NCBI GenBank assembly: GCA_014526335.1
Contig: JACTAT010000060.1
Span: 1,402,369-1,466,368, forward strand
Reading direction: 5' to 3'
DNA from: Chrysaora quinquecirrha
Lineage: Eukaryota; Cnidaria; Scyphozoa; Semaeostomeae; Pelagiidae
DNA: 64,000 nucleotides
The notes beneath the pieces were generated by a model, which ran no database searches, had not been told where the DNA came from, and saw only the letters and a list, made by a program, of their open reading frames with translations. Shown here in pieces: positions 35,319-46,369 of the stretch. How positions within the stretch are numbered: position 1 is the first letter of the stretch; each line of letters starts with the position of its first letter. The translations under genes and the position numbers were made by a program.

Positions 35319-37119
35319 GAAAAATTGTAGTTGCATGTAGTGTTTATTAATTGTTTTTATTAATTGTGTTTTTATTAATTGTTGTAAAGGAAATACAAAA
35401 TTTGGTCTCTGTTGCATTTCTTGATATGTTCTACACTTTGTAAAACATTTGTTCACAGCAACAACTATTTCAACCATTTTAAAATACAGCAAGAATCTTG
35501 CATGTACTCTAGTTCAACTCTAACGACATTAGCAATGTAGAAAGCAAATGTAGCAAAATGTCGTCAAACTGGCACCAAAATTTTGTAGACCTCTCAATTT
35601 TTCCTGTCACTAGCAGCTACCATTCTTTGATTATGCCAATCTACTATCGTCTTCGTCTTCAGCTGTCTGGGAAAACAAAACATACTCAGTTCCATCGTTA
35701 TAGGTACTAAGGAGGGGGCTTTGGGATTTCACGGGTTGCTGGTTTTGCCGATGTTGCCCTCTGGTTTTTGGGTTTCTCCAAAAATTGTGGGGGTTTTCAG
35801 TCAAGCATATTCAATAGGCAACAGGTTGTGCCATTTTTTCTAGCTCGGTTTTTGTTTATTGTAGTAAAAATGTGCAGGTTTTAAGGTTTTAAAACCCACA
35901 AAGGATACCAATGTGTAAAATTCTTTAAAATTTTGTTAAAACTTTGGTCATGCAGGTTTTTGGGTTTGCCCCAATTTTCTTCTGGGTTTTTGGGTTGTGA
36001 TACCCCCTCACTAAGTAGCGCATGTATTTCTTCTAAGACATTTTTAACTCTCTGTCAATTTCAGTACCGGACTTTCTTGTGACTTTCCTCAGGTAGAAAT
36101 AATTAACTATAAGTTGTTTTATTGGGAAAACTACTCAGATTTTGTCGGCAAAGATTGACAACAAAAAAATGAATCTGAGGGATAAACTTCCTTCCAAATT
36201 ATTACCCCATGTAACATCTGTGCTGTACCCTGGGGATGCGCAGAACTGTGGGGAATATTCAGTACAATGGGGAGGCATCTCTGAGTACCGTGGCGGATGT
36301 TCAGTATGCCCCAAAGTATTCAAGGTCCCCCCCCCCCCCCGTGGTACTGAATATCGGCCACAGTACACAGAATGCATCCTCATGAAATTATGGTCCTAGG
36401 TATCCCCCAACAGTACTGAACATCGGCTGCCGCCCTCAGGATGCCTCCCAAATGAACATCCCACACAGTACTGCACATACATGGTGGAAAAGTTCTGTAC
36501 GACTTTTTGCATTAATTAAAACTACTTTTGCTGTCTCTGCAGAAGAAACTAGCTTTAACCCACTTTTTCAACTCATTTTTTTAATTTATCTTATTTTACT
36601 ATTTTTATGTATTAAAAGTTAAGTTCTAGCCCGACGTAGCTATGATATGTATAGGTGAATGAGTCGTAAGCATTCTTACAATAAATCAGCGTAGAGTGCT
36701 ATGGCTTGCGACAGTATCCCCTTGAAAATATTACAAGCGACTTCATGATATTATCACTGCTAATTTCGAGCACGAAAACGAGGCTCTGCTGTCGCATTCA
36801 TGCCTGAGCAGTCAAAAACATCTTCTCTTGTGTATTAAGGACCCATTCAAACAAAATCGGTATCACGGGAGACAAGCTTTGTGCATTACATTGTACGACG
36901 CTACGCCGTCGGAGTTTGCTGTGGCTAAACGGCGCAAACGTAACTTCGAATACCGAAACGAGGTCGAAGTTCCCGGAAATTGCCCGTATAACATTGATAT
37001 TCGGAATCAGCGTCCCCAAATTGACCAAACTAAAGTGGTCTCGTTTATTTCGCCTTTGGGGGACGATAGCCCCCATTCACCGCCTGGTCTATTGAGGACA
37101 TTTATAACAGTGTATCAGC

Positions 37120-37407
37120 AGATCAATATATTTCCTATCATGCAATTCGTGCAATGGGATCACAAACTATATTGGGCAAACGACGAATCTAAGAAATCAA
37201 ATGAACAATCACATATCAGAATCAAGAACGGGAAATTCGACTTGCAATTTTCCAAAACACGTTTTTTCTTGTGGAACATCAAATCACAGTCTTCAAGAAC
37301 CTTTTTTTAAAATATTTGTTTTTATGAAATTAACTGACTCACGCCTCTTACTTAACTACGAAAATGAACTTTTCAAAGCCAGACATGCCGTTATGAACTC
37401 ATAGTAA
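37120..37407 (+). pseudogene. GIY-YIG endonuclease tail of a Penelope-type retroelement
   Basis: A plus-strand frame reads NGITNYIGQTTNLRNQMNNH (GIY-YIG signature, about 37155-37210), then a His/Cys stretch (CNFPKHVFSCGTSNHS) and EPFFKIFVFMKL, and ends NYENELFKARHAVMNS with a TAG near 37405. This is the usual C-terminal layout of GIY-YIG-containing retroelements. The reverse transcriptase is not found upstream: 36580-37110 has no convincing frame. A hammerhead-like core follows about 90 bp downstream, as reported for such elements. Confidence 0.65.
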
Positions 37408-37485
37408 CTGTTGTTTCCTGTGTTGATAATTACATTTTTTGTAAATATATTTAGTTTTTCAAGCTCTAACATTAAAATCATTCAA

Positions 37486-37527
37486 GTCACACTCTGATGA
37501 GAACGTAGGTTCGAAAGGCCTGTGTGC
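37486..37527 (+). ncRNA. Hammerhead-ribozyme-like core
   Basis: CTGATGA (37494-37500) is followed by a perfect 4-bp helix II, GAAC-GTAG-GTTC, and GAAA (37513-37516). Flanking CACAC (37488-37492) can pair with GTGTG (37522-37526) as helix I. Between GAAA and GTGTG lies GGCCT; with the preceding A it is the palindrome AGGCCT, which could form helix III only in a dimer. The base at the cleavage position would be G, which does not support cleavage. It is probably an inactive or degenerate motif. Confidence 0.45.
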
Positions 37528-37539
37528 CAAAAAATCTTG

Positions 37540-38815
37540 TCTATTTTTTTGCCTCTGCTCTCTATAGTGTTTAAAACAAATTGATTAATTTTTTAACTTT
37601 TTTGTATCCAAAAATGTATTTGTCCCCACAGCTACTTTGTTGGGGAGATGAGAAGCAGTAAGTCCGAGGAAATGTTAGTACCCCCGTTTTTGCGGTTAAA
37701 GCGCAGGCGTACTAGCTATTTGCGGTCAAAACTTGTAAGCCGGGTGTCAGTCATTTTGTTGGCAAACGAGGTGGTGAACAAAAAAATGGAGGGAAATTTT
37801 TTGTCCAACCTCAGCTTTTATAAGACGCAAACACTGTTGTTTTTATGTTTCTAAGCTGTTTATTTTGAAATAGGCCTAATCAATAGTTCAAGATATGCTT
37901 GCGAAATAAATTATTGAATTGAAATGAATGCAAATTATTGATGTGAGATGACATTGAAAGGTTGAAAGAAGAAAACAAGAGAGTGACGGACCGGATGGCC
38001 TAAGCCTAAGCCAGGCTAGGTACCCTACCTGCTATTGTTAAGCCGATTACCCTACTTGATGTAAATGCTATCGAACGCACATTAACGCACTGGGATGAAC
38101 GTATTATGTATTATTAGACACTGAGATCGTACAGTCGAAAATGGTGTTCAAAACACAAACACAATAAACTAACTGTGCCAGTGGAAGAACTCTATTTCAT
38201 TTGGGGCTTTTGGAATCTGTCCATTTCAAAACCAAAAAAGCTGGTTTTCTGCAGAAAGACTTTCTTCTCTTGGATTCTTCAACTAATTCTTTCTGACAGC
38301 TGCTTTCAATCTACATCTTCATATATACTCTGCTATAGTTACTTGTTTCAGTCTGCTCTATCTGATGACTGAATTCAGGATTGTCAGATAAAAAAGCTTT
38401 TTTAAGTATGCCCAAATATGTCTCTGCTTTTCTTTGCAATCCTGCAGTTTTGTTCCACTCAAAGAATATCTACTTTAGGTATAACACTGTTCTTAGTCTG
38501 AACTCTACCCATCAGACCTTCCTAGCATGGGCAACCCTTAACAGAAACAAAGTTCCAGCTAGTAGAGCTCCTATGGTCACTTTCCACCTGTTTTTTTCAG
38601 CAGCTGATTGTAATGAGAAAAATACTGAGCCAAGCATTTGGCAGCAATATAACCTAGCATTTCTACTGAGGAGGGCTTTCTATTATAACCAAAGGCTCTG
38701 AGAAGCAAATTAAGACTGCTGTCATTTTGCAATAGAATGCTGGGCTGTTTTGTCAATTCAATTCAGATGTTATTTTGAATTGACTGGAACTGATGTCAGA
38801 TTGAAAATTTCTGCC
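37540..38815. other. No gene recognised
   Basis: Mostly AT-rich sequence. A minus-strand stretch at 38400-38690 (FSLQSAAEKNRWKVTIGALL) looks protein-like but contains stops and matches nothing I know. Confidence 0.3.
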
Positions 38816-39730
38816 TTATGAACAATACATATCAATAGCTTTAAAAGATTCAAAGAAAGTTTTCCCGTGTAATTTTCTGTCTATAAAAAAGTGGTTCAAC
38901 AATAACCGTTGCCAGGCAAAATCATCTATAAGATACAATATAACCTTTTCGTTAAATGCTTTGCATGCAAGAGAAAGGGACTTAATGTCATTTAAACTTA
39001 GAAAACTTAACACTCTGTTTAAAACTTTTCTGTCTGCAGAGAGCAGCAAACTTGTCATGTTATTATCATGGTCATTGGAAGAAGAATCTCAACTTATAGA
39101 ATTAATCTGAAAACTGAGTTCCCTCTTGTATACTGTCAACTGATCTCTGTAATTATCAAGAGATTGTTTAAGTTTATAATTATAATGATACCAGTTTGTC
39201 CAATGCTGACTACAAATATTGGCTTTAGAGCAGTCATTAATATTTTCTAGTCTAAAATATGTTATCATGAGCATTGTACTTTCCCAATCCCATGAATTAT
39301 GTCCACCACCTCTTATTTTCTTCTTAGCAAAGATTTCAGTTTAATATTAGCAAAACGGTTGGGAATAATGCATTTACTTTCTGCCTGCTTCTCAACAATG
39401 GTTGATGTGCATTTACTGATATTTTCAATACGCAAGTCAGTCTCATCATAAAATTGTGCATTGTCTGAGCTGTTGCCTGTTTCATGAAAAAGGGGAGAAA
39501 CTCCAGGAGAAGGAAAGAGCACATTACCTGGCTTTGCAGAGACTGGAGTTGAAACTTTACTCTTTTTTAGAATAGCACCTTTAGGAAGATTTAAAGGAAC
39601 AGAAGAAGAGGAAGATTAATAACAACCAAGTCCCTCAATATCTATCTGAAATGTTTCACTCAAACTCAAAAATTCATGAGCATAACACGAGACAAAAGCA
39701 TCATTTACATGTAACTATGTCCACAATAGC
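38816..39730 (-). pseudogene. F-box-like fragment with broken upstream frame
   Basis: The 38816-39058 frame (80 codons) has VLNRVLSFLSLNDIKSLSLA, which resembles the helix-rich F-box. Upstream on the same strand are segments that also look protein-like: 39313-39730 (KSKVSTPVSAKPGNVLFPSP, with one TAA near 39616) and 39089-39274 (WTNWYHYNYKLKQSLDNYRD). They lie in different frames separated by stops. Read together they suggest one decayed gene or retrocopy. F-box proteins recruit substrates to SCF ubiquitin ligases; that role is inferred from one weak motif only. Confidence 0.35.
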
Positions 39731-40715
39731 AAGCCATCACAGAACATTCTTGTTTCAAGCCACTGCCGAATACAATATATTACCATCAAGAGTGCAGCAA
39801 GTAGGCCCTTAAATGCTATCAAACAAAATTTGCGATAATAATGGCCATGTTCAATATTGCAACTATCTAGATAGAATACTCACTGTGGTTAAAAACTCTT
39901 GTCTTCTTTGTTAGAAAATCATAGTATAATCCTGCACACGGAGACTCGCCATGATGTGAGCCTCGGCCAACGCCGAACACACTCTATCTACCTCTACCAC
40001 AGAAAACCAAACAACACTGATCCGACTCAAACTCCAAACAAAATCGTTCACCAGTTTTAAAGAAAATCCTACGTCCATGGCCTAAACTCACACCACAACG
40101 AGTGAAGCTTGCAAGGAGAGAGGAGAGGCACAATTTTTGCGGGAAACCATGTCGTAGATCACATGTGCTTTGACCGCAAAGCCGATTGGTTCGGACAAAC
40201 CTATTAGTCTTTTGTTCTAAACAACTTACATATTTTGTGGTGGTACCTGTGCTATGGAGACATTTGAATAATGAGTCTAACGTGCTTTATGCAGCATAGT
40301 TTGCTTCAAATATGAGAAAAACTTTATGGGGACGCAATGTATGTCCCAATAATGTTGGCTGTCCGCATAACGTGAAGGTGTAAAGGTATGTGCCTCCCCA
40401 CTACGTAGGTCATGTAATCACAAGAACAATATAATCCAACCATTTCCTGTGATATGGTGTGCTTTCAGTACAGCACTCGCCTAACACAGGCATTATGCTT
40501 TCCCTTTCAGCTTTCCCTTTCAGCTGTTATAGTTTTGTGCTCTCGCACTCGACCACAAGAATATCTGGCATTTGCATAATGTAAGACTTTCCATGTTTGT
40601 TGTTTGCTCATTTATCACACTGATGGGATGTACTCTTTGGCACAACTGCCTCTTGCAAATCATTATGGCTGAAGATTTAATTTACGGTAGCAGTCTTTCT
40701 TATGACTTTCGCATG
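39731..40715. other. No gene recognised
   Basis: Unique-looking sequence without conserved frames. A doubled CTTTCCCTTTCAG occurs at 40498-40522. Confidence 0.4.
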
Positions 40716-42005
40716 TACAGGTATATGTACCTCAAAAAGTACATGAAATTTACTTTTCGTATAATATCTTGAAGAAAATATTTTCCGTGTGAGTTTTTGT
40801 TGCAACGTATGCTCCTATCTGATAAAATTTCTTCCCTGAATGTTTAAATTTTCTATTGTGAAAAATGACATTTTTATCTACTGTTAAAAGTTAGTCTTTA
40901 TTTTCATTATGTACCTCAAAACATACATAGACATTTTTGTCCATAATTTCTATTCTGTTGCTCCCAAATTGTTTATTTTTTGTTAACTTAATCAAAACAA
41001 TCTATTGAACACAAACTGATGGAAAAAAGGAGGTTGAGGTTGCATAGAGTTTCCACGTAAGCTGTTAAACAAAGTAAATCACACATCTTTTGAGTATAAT
41101 GATTTAATTTGCACGAAAATCAACTTCTTTTGGCATTAGTATAAACATTTTTACTGTTACTTTGAAGTATAGTATTGTAGATTCAGGTTCAGGCCTAAAT
41201 TGAAGATAGAACATGATTATAAGGTTACAAGCTACCCCTGAGCATCTACCACCTGATGATACTCATTTCAAGTTGGAAGATTTCATTGCAGGCCCTCTTG
41301 ATGTGATCCCAGTAGGCAGAAGTTCAACAGACTTCGAAGTACCAAAATACAACAACTTGAAAAATCACTTTGATGCTGTTAAAAACATGGACCGAAAGCA
41401 GCTTCTTCTTAGTCTGCATTGAACAAGCTAGGAAACAGAACACAATAAACTTTACTCCAGCGTTGAGTTACTATTGTTGTTTGTTGTTATTACTGTTTGA
41501 TTACTGCACTGTCGCTTTTCTTTGCTCCATTCATCTGCACTGGGTTTTACAGCAACTTCTTGTTGAAATAAAATGACTCAAGCTCTTTATCTTTGTGTAC
41601 CTCAAAACATACACTGATGACACTTTTCTTGGCACCTGCTCATGATTGAATTATTATGAGTTATCAGAATCTTTAGGAATGCTTGACACCATATGGCAAA
41701 TATTAGACATTTAACAATTAAAAAACATCAAACTTGCAAACTTAAATCCATATTCTCTGGTTTTATGGGCTTTTCTGTAAAAAAGTCAGATCGTTAAGCC
41801 CAGCATCAGTTATCATCTTAGGCCCGATTTCATTAAAATACAGCGGATAAGTTGATTGTTAATGTTTTTCCAGAACGATATTAGTGTTGTTTATAAGAAA
41901 CAACAATCAGTTCCGAATTTCATGTTATTCAAGGAAAATTATGAAACAACAAATGCCAATGTATGTTTTGAGGTACCATGTTGTTTTGAGGTACATATAC
42001 CTGTA
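40716..42005. repeat. Segment bounded by a perfect 22-bp inverted repeat
   Basis: TACAGGTATATGTACCTCAA plus AA at 40716-40737 is exactly repeated, inverted, at 41984-42005. The core GTACCTCAAAACATACA also occurs at about 40911, 41596 and (inverted) 41961. Inside, a plus-strand frame 41213-41422 (LPPDDTHFKLEDFIAGPLDV) ends in a stop and could be a short exon; unrecognised. No target duplication was seen, so a mobile element is possible but unproven. Confidence 0.5.
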
Positions 42006-42631
42006 TTGCATGTGTAATGCTCAACACCCAATACAGTTTGGCTTGTCCCGCCGACTATCTTAGCTAACATGTCACAAACAGTCAAGGCAATATTATACTT
42101 GGTGAGTCCAGCTTCCAAGCGCTTGCAGATCTCACAAGCGACTACGATAATGCATTCACGAAAGTGGCAGCTGTCCATGATGCCGCAAGAGAAACTTCTT
42201 CTAAGTTCCAGGCAATGCTTGAGCGGTGCTCTGGATATCCAATACTTTGTTGGTGGTGTTACATCTGAATACAGACAAGCGGGGAAAATTGGTAGACAGA
42301 AGCGTAACATTGCATCAACCAACTCAACAGGCTCATAGAGTAGCAAATAGCTGTCGGTAGAAATGCTGGCACATGTGTCTGTCTACTTCATCCAGTTTAT
42401 TCAACGTATCATCTAGCCATACACAAAGTGAGCTATTGATGAGAAAACGTACTGTAATGTCCACAATTTGGGCTTTCACCGTGATGGACAACAATGGCTC
42501 ACAGTTTGGATTGCATAACAATTTCTCTCACATTTTCTTTCATCATTAACTTAGTGCCCCTGGAGATCTAGTAAATATGACGGCTTTATTGCTTGTCGAC
42601 ACTTTGAAGACTGTCCTGATTTCATGCGGAC

Positions 42632-43267
42632 CTAATAACAAGTTATAGAAATCATAAGCTCTGGTGGTGTTTCATTGACAACTTGACAATAACCCTTTTG
42701 CGCTGAGGCCATACAATCGCATCTGACATTCGACAGAACTTCATCTGCCAAATAGTTGTCTATGTTGTTTTGTATCATGGCAAATCGACCAACTTTCTTT
42801 CCGTCTATAACAAGGACATTTAATTTCAAGCCATCCTGCATGGCTTCAACTTTGTCACAAGAGAAACACTTGGTCATCTTTAGCTTGCACAGGTTTCTGC
42901 CATGTGAACTATTCATTGCTTCTATATACTTTACAGCAAATGCTTGATATTGTGCTGTCTACCCAAAGCAAAGTGTGGGTCTTCTTGTGCAATCAATTTC
43001 AGGGAGTTCATTTGAATTTTCAGGCTGTTATTGCTCTCAGGATTGCAATCCAGCAGAACATGAACAAGTTCCTCGCAGTATTTTGGGTAGGTAAGCATTT
43101 AATTGTTTGAACACCAGTAAACTTGTGCCACGCAATGTTCGTGCCATTGCCTGCAAAACAGCATTGAACCAGCAATTGTTTTTGGTATTTGGTAAACCTC
43201 TGTAAATGCTTTCAGTGATTTTCTCCAGAGGACTTGTAACTTCCGTCATGTTTTCTGTAGTAGCCAT
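42632..43267 (-). pseudogene. USP-type deubiquitinase-like domain in two blocks
   Basis: Block 1 (43267 down to about 43040): ESIYRGLPNTKNNCWFNAVL, the Cys box of ubiquitin-specific proteases with the nucleophile in NNCWFN. Block 2 (42916-42632): a finger-like CFSCDK, then NYLADEVLSNVRCDCMAS and TPPELMISI, the usual order before the His box. Non-homologous sequence separates them, perhaps an intron. A His box was not identified further left. USPs remove ubiquitin from proteins. It follows the transposase-like region on the same strand, so one fused protein is likely (inference). Confidence 0.5.
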
Positions 43268-43502
43268 TCCCGGAAATGCTCATTTGAATGGAACATTAAG
43301 CCAATAAGAAATCACATCCTTGATGTTGCTAGCTGTGACAACTTTTGATTCGCCATACGTTGCAGTATTTTCAAGCTTGAGCTCAATTGAAAACTGTTCC
43401 TTTGCCAAGTTCTCCTTTGCTTTGCCTCTTTGGCTGCGTTTTTGCTGCTTAGCGTTTGTTTGTTCTTTTTTCTACTCTCTTTTCTCCTGTGCTTGTTTCC
43501 TC

Positions 43503-45924
43503 TTAATTTTTTCTCTTATGGGGAAACTTAATATCAAATATACTTGCATCTTCTTCCTTATCGGTAATTTCGGTTCTCTCAGAGCCAATTTCGGCATTTA
43601 ATTTGATGGGGGTTTTGCCTGTAGGAAGGGCTTGATAACCAACATTTCTCTGTCTATTAGAATGGCCCTTTCGCTTTTTACTCCATGCTTCCGTGACCGT
43701 AACTCTTGCTCGTTCTTTTTTTACTGTACGAACATGGTATTGATCCACAAATGTTCTTTGAATGACTACTAAGTCATCATGTACGGAGAAAAAGAAGTTG
43801 CCCAGGCATATCCTGCTTCTTGAGTCCAACTGCAACTTATAAAGAATGCCCATTCTTCTCTCTGACCTGCCCATTGTCTTATTGGCCTCTAAGAATAGTC
43901 TCAACTGATCTCAAATACCGAAAACAGTCTTGACCATATCTTCCTTTTATTCTTGATATTTTTCACGTTCACCATGCCTGGATAAGTGGTTCAACAGCAA
44001 TGCTGACCACAGGGGTGCTGTCAGCATGATATGTTTGCAAATATCCTTCACAAATGCTTGTTGGTAAAGAGAATTATTTGACTTGTTTACATCTCTTTTA
44101 GAGGAAAATTCTAGCATTGATCTTCTAACATTCTAAAACTCCTTTCTAAATCAGGATGTTTCTGCACTATTAACCATTTCCTCTTCTGTTCCCTCACGAT
44201 CTCAAACACGCCAAGAGCATCCATAGGTAACTCCACTCCATTTGCCTTCAAAATAATTTTAAATTTGTTGATGCATTCGTGCAGCTGCTTCATATCTGTG
44301 TTTAGACAGGGACATTCACTTTGTGTGCAACAGATTCTTGTCAGGAGACCAAACATTTCAGTCATTTCCTGCATTTTTTTTGACATTCATCAAAAGACTA
44401 CATGCCCATATGAGAATACTTATCGTGTTTTGTCTGGTGTAGCACTTCATGATATATCTTTTAAAGTCTATCATGAAATGAAATTTGCATGTGTGAACGT
44501 TCATCTTTTTTTGGTGGAAAGATGTTCCTTTGCCATTTACAATATTCCACGCCCGTTCCAGTCTTTCCCTCTTTGTTGATGACAAGAAGAGCTGCTAGAA
44601 TCATAACCAGAGAACAGTTGCTGTTGAATGGCACAGGAGAGGATAAATTTTGTGCTCCATAGATCTTTGTTGTCATAGTGACAGAACAATGACAGCCAGT
44701 TTTTTACCACTGGTAAGGTGTGTGTGTCTGTTACCATGACTGTTACACCAATTTGTCCCTTTTTGGGTTTTCTTGCTATCATTTCATTATATGATAGCTT
44801 CTTGGATGACAACGATGAACATACTTTTACCAGTAGCATCCCAAGAGATGACATCATGGGAAGATATGTCATGGAAAACCCTAATAGATGCCTCATTCCA
44901 TAACATGACATTTAGGGGTATTATTGAAATAACATTTGGGCATTTTCATCTTTCTTGTACTCTTCAGACTCGACTCTTTCCTTGTTGAATCTTTGTTGTA
45001 ACCCTTAAGTTTATGTGCAAACTTTAACAGACTGTCCAGCTCTTTGTTATCATGTCTTCCTTTTGTTCTACCCTCGTAGGCGATCTGCCTTAATACCTGT
45101 CCAGTTTTCCCAACAATGTTTCTATTTTCTGCTGCTACTGCATGGGCCATCAGATTGCTCATGCCTTCTAATCTTGTCTTGAAAGCTCTAGGTCCAATAG
45201 CACAAGCATGCAGATCTGTTTCACTGTGTTTTACGATATTACTGTTGAAAGTGATACGTCCAGAAAAGCATGACTCCAGTTGGATTTTGACATCTTTCAC
45301 GCTGCTCTCCTTGTGTTTGCAATAACCATATGCCCGAAAGATTGTGCTGCTTCCTTTAACAACACTGCCATGAATGTAATGTCTCTCAAACATAACCAGG
45401 CAGTAAGGGTTGTGTTTTTATATAATATCATTGACATGTTTACACTAGCTGCGTCCTTTGAAGTATGTAAATTTCAGATCGCCATTTATCTTCAATCTGA
45501 ACCAGTTGTGAAGAGTATTTTGAAATCTAATTTCTTTCTCAACTGTATTTTCTAAATAGGTTGCTTGCAGTTTGCAGTGGCTTAAGCTTTCCAGTGTCTT
45601 GTGCTTGAGAGCATTCGATACTATGTCTTGAGAATCATTGGATGCCGTATCTATCGAATTGTCTTTAATGCCATTTTCTTTAATGAAATTATCCGAATTG
45701 TCTTCTTCTTTATGCTGCGATGCCACATTGCTCTCATTGCAGAACAACTTAGCAAATTCGCTGGGCAAAACTTCTTTTCCTTTCATTTGCTTTAAATTTT
45801 CCTCCCTGTGGTCATTAATTGGCAGATGGATAGTTTTGTGTCCTTTCTTTAGAAAGAATACCACCTCATCAGCAGCGCAGGTACTTTTGCCACACTGACC
45901 TGTAATGTTCTTGGTCATTTTCAC
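43503..45924 (-). pseudogene. Transposase-like multi-domain gene, fragmentary
   Basis: Minus-strand frames in order: 45924-45445 (charged N-terminal part with CGKSTCAADEVVFFLKKGHK), 45393-44893 (Cys/His cluster YGYCKHKES, then SGRI, RNIVGKTGQVLRQIAYEG), DVISWDATGKSMF near 44850 (likely first catalytic Asp), IGVTVMVTDTHTLPVVKNWL near 44740, RAWNIVNGKGTSF and HTCKFHFMIDFKRYIMK near 44500, EMFGLLTRICCTQSECPCLN near 44330, and a basic region 43904-43503. I take it as an RNase H-like transposase of a superfamily I cannot name, ending in the USP-like blocks. Frames shift several times. Confidence 0.5.
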
Positions 45925-46369
45925 GTCAGTTACAAAGGGTAGTGTCTAGAACGCCACAACTGCCTTAGGTGCACAAAATGCTTTACAATCGGTGCATTTA
46001 TCGGGACACCCTGTGGTTTCAAAGTTTGCTCATGCGTTTATACCACAGGGAGCTCTACCCAACGCTTTTGGTACAGTGAACAATGCAGTATTTGCTGTCA
46101 TTTGAGCATTTTTGTGCAGTGACTTCACAAATGTGTGCTGTCCCTGCAGCATGATATGCTGTGTGTTCATAGATTATTGCTGTCGTTAACCCATTTGTTG
46201 CAGTGGTTAGACCATTTGATGCTGTGCATTTATCATTATGTGCTCAGATCATTTCATGAGATGCATTTCATTTATCACGATCAGAAAGCTCGATACTGAA
46301 AAAATCATGTGTCCCGTCTGGTTTCTTGGATTGCTGTTGTTAGATTTTTCTGCATTCACAATTTTCAAT

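Larger units (their letters stand above)
31616..36577. repeat. 4.96-kb direct duplication, copy 1
   Basis: Colinear with 55419-60378 at an offset of about 23.8 kb and near-identical throughout. Differences are a few substitutions and many single-base changes in homopolymer length (for example ATTGGGGGCTTGG here, ATTGGGGCTTGG in copy 2). The left edge GTTTTGAGAATAG lies inside a hAT reading frame, which only copy 2 continues upstream. The right edge is at ACTCATT. From 33250 to 36577 no known family is recognised. Confidence 0.95.

Noticed and set aside
36828..37310. 160-codon plus-strand frame as a gene
   Set aside because: The GIY-YIG homology lies in a different frame over its 3' part, and the frame itself matches nothing I recognise.
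41939..42521. Minus-strand frames (135 and 62 codons) as the USP His-box region
   Set aside because: No His-box pattern is seen and the two frames do not join cleanly; left unassigned.
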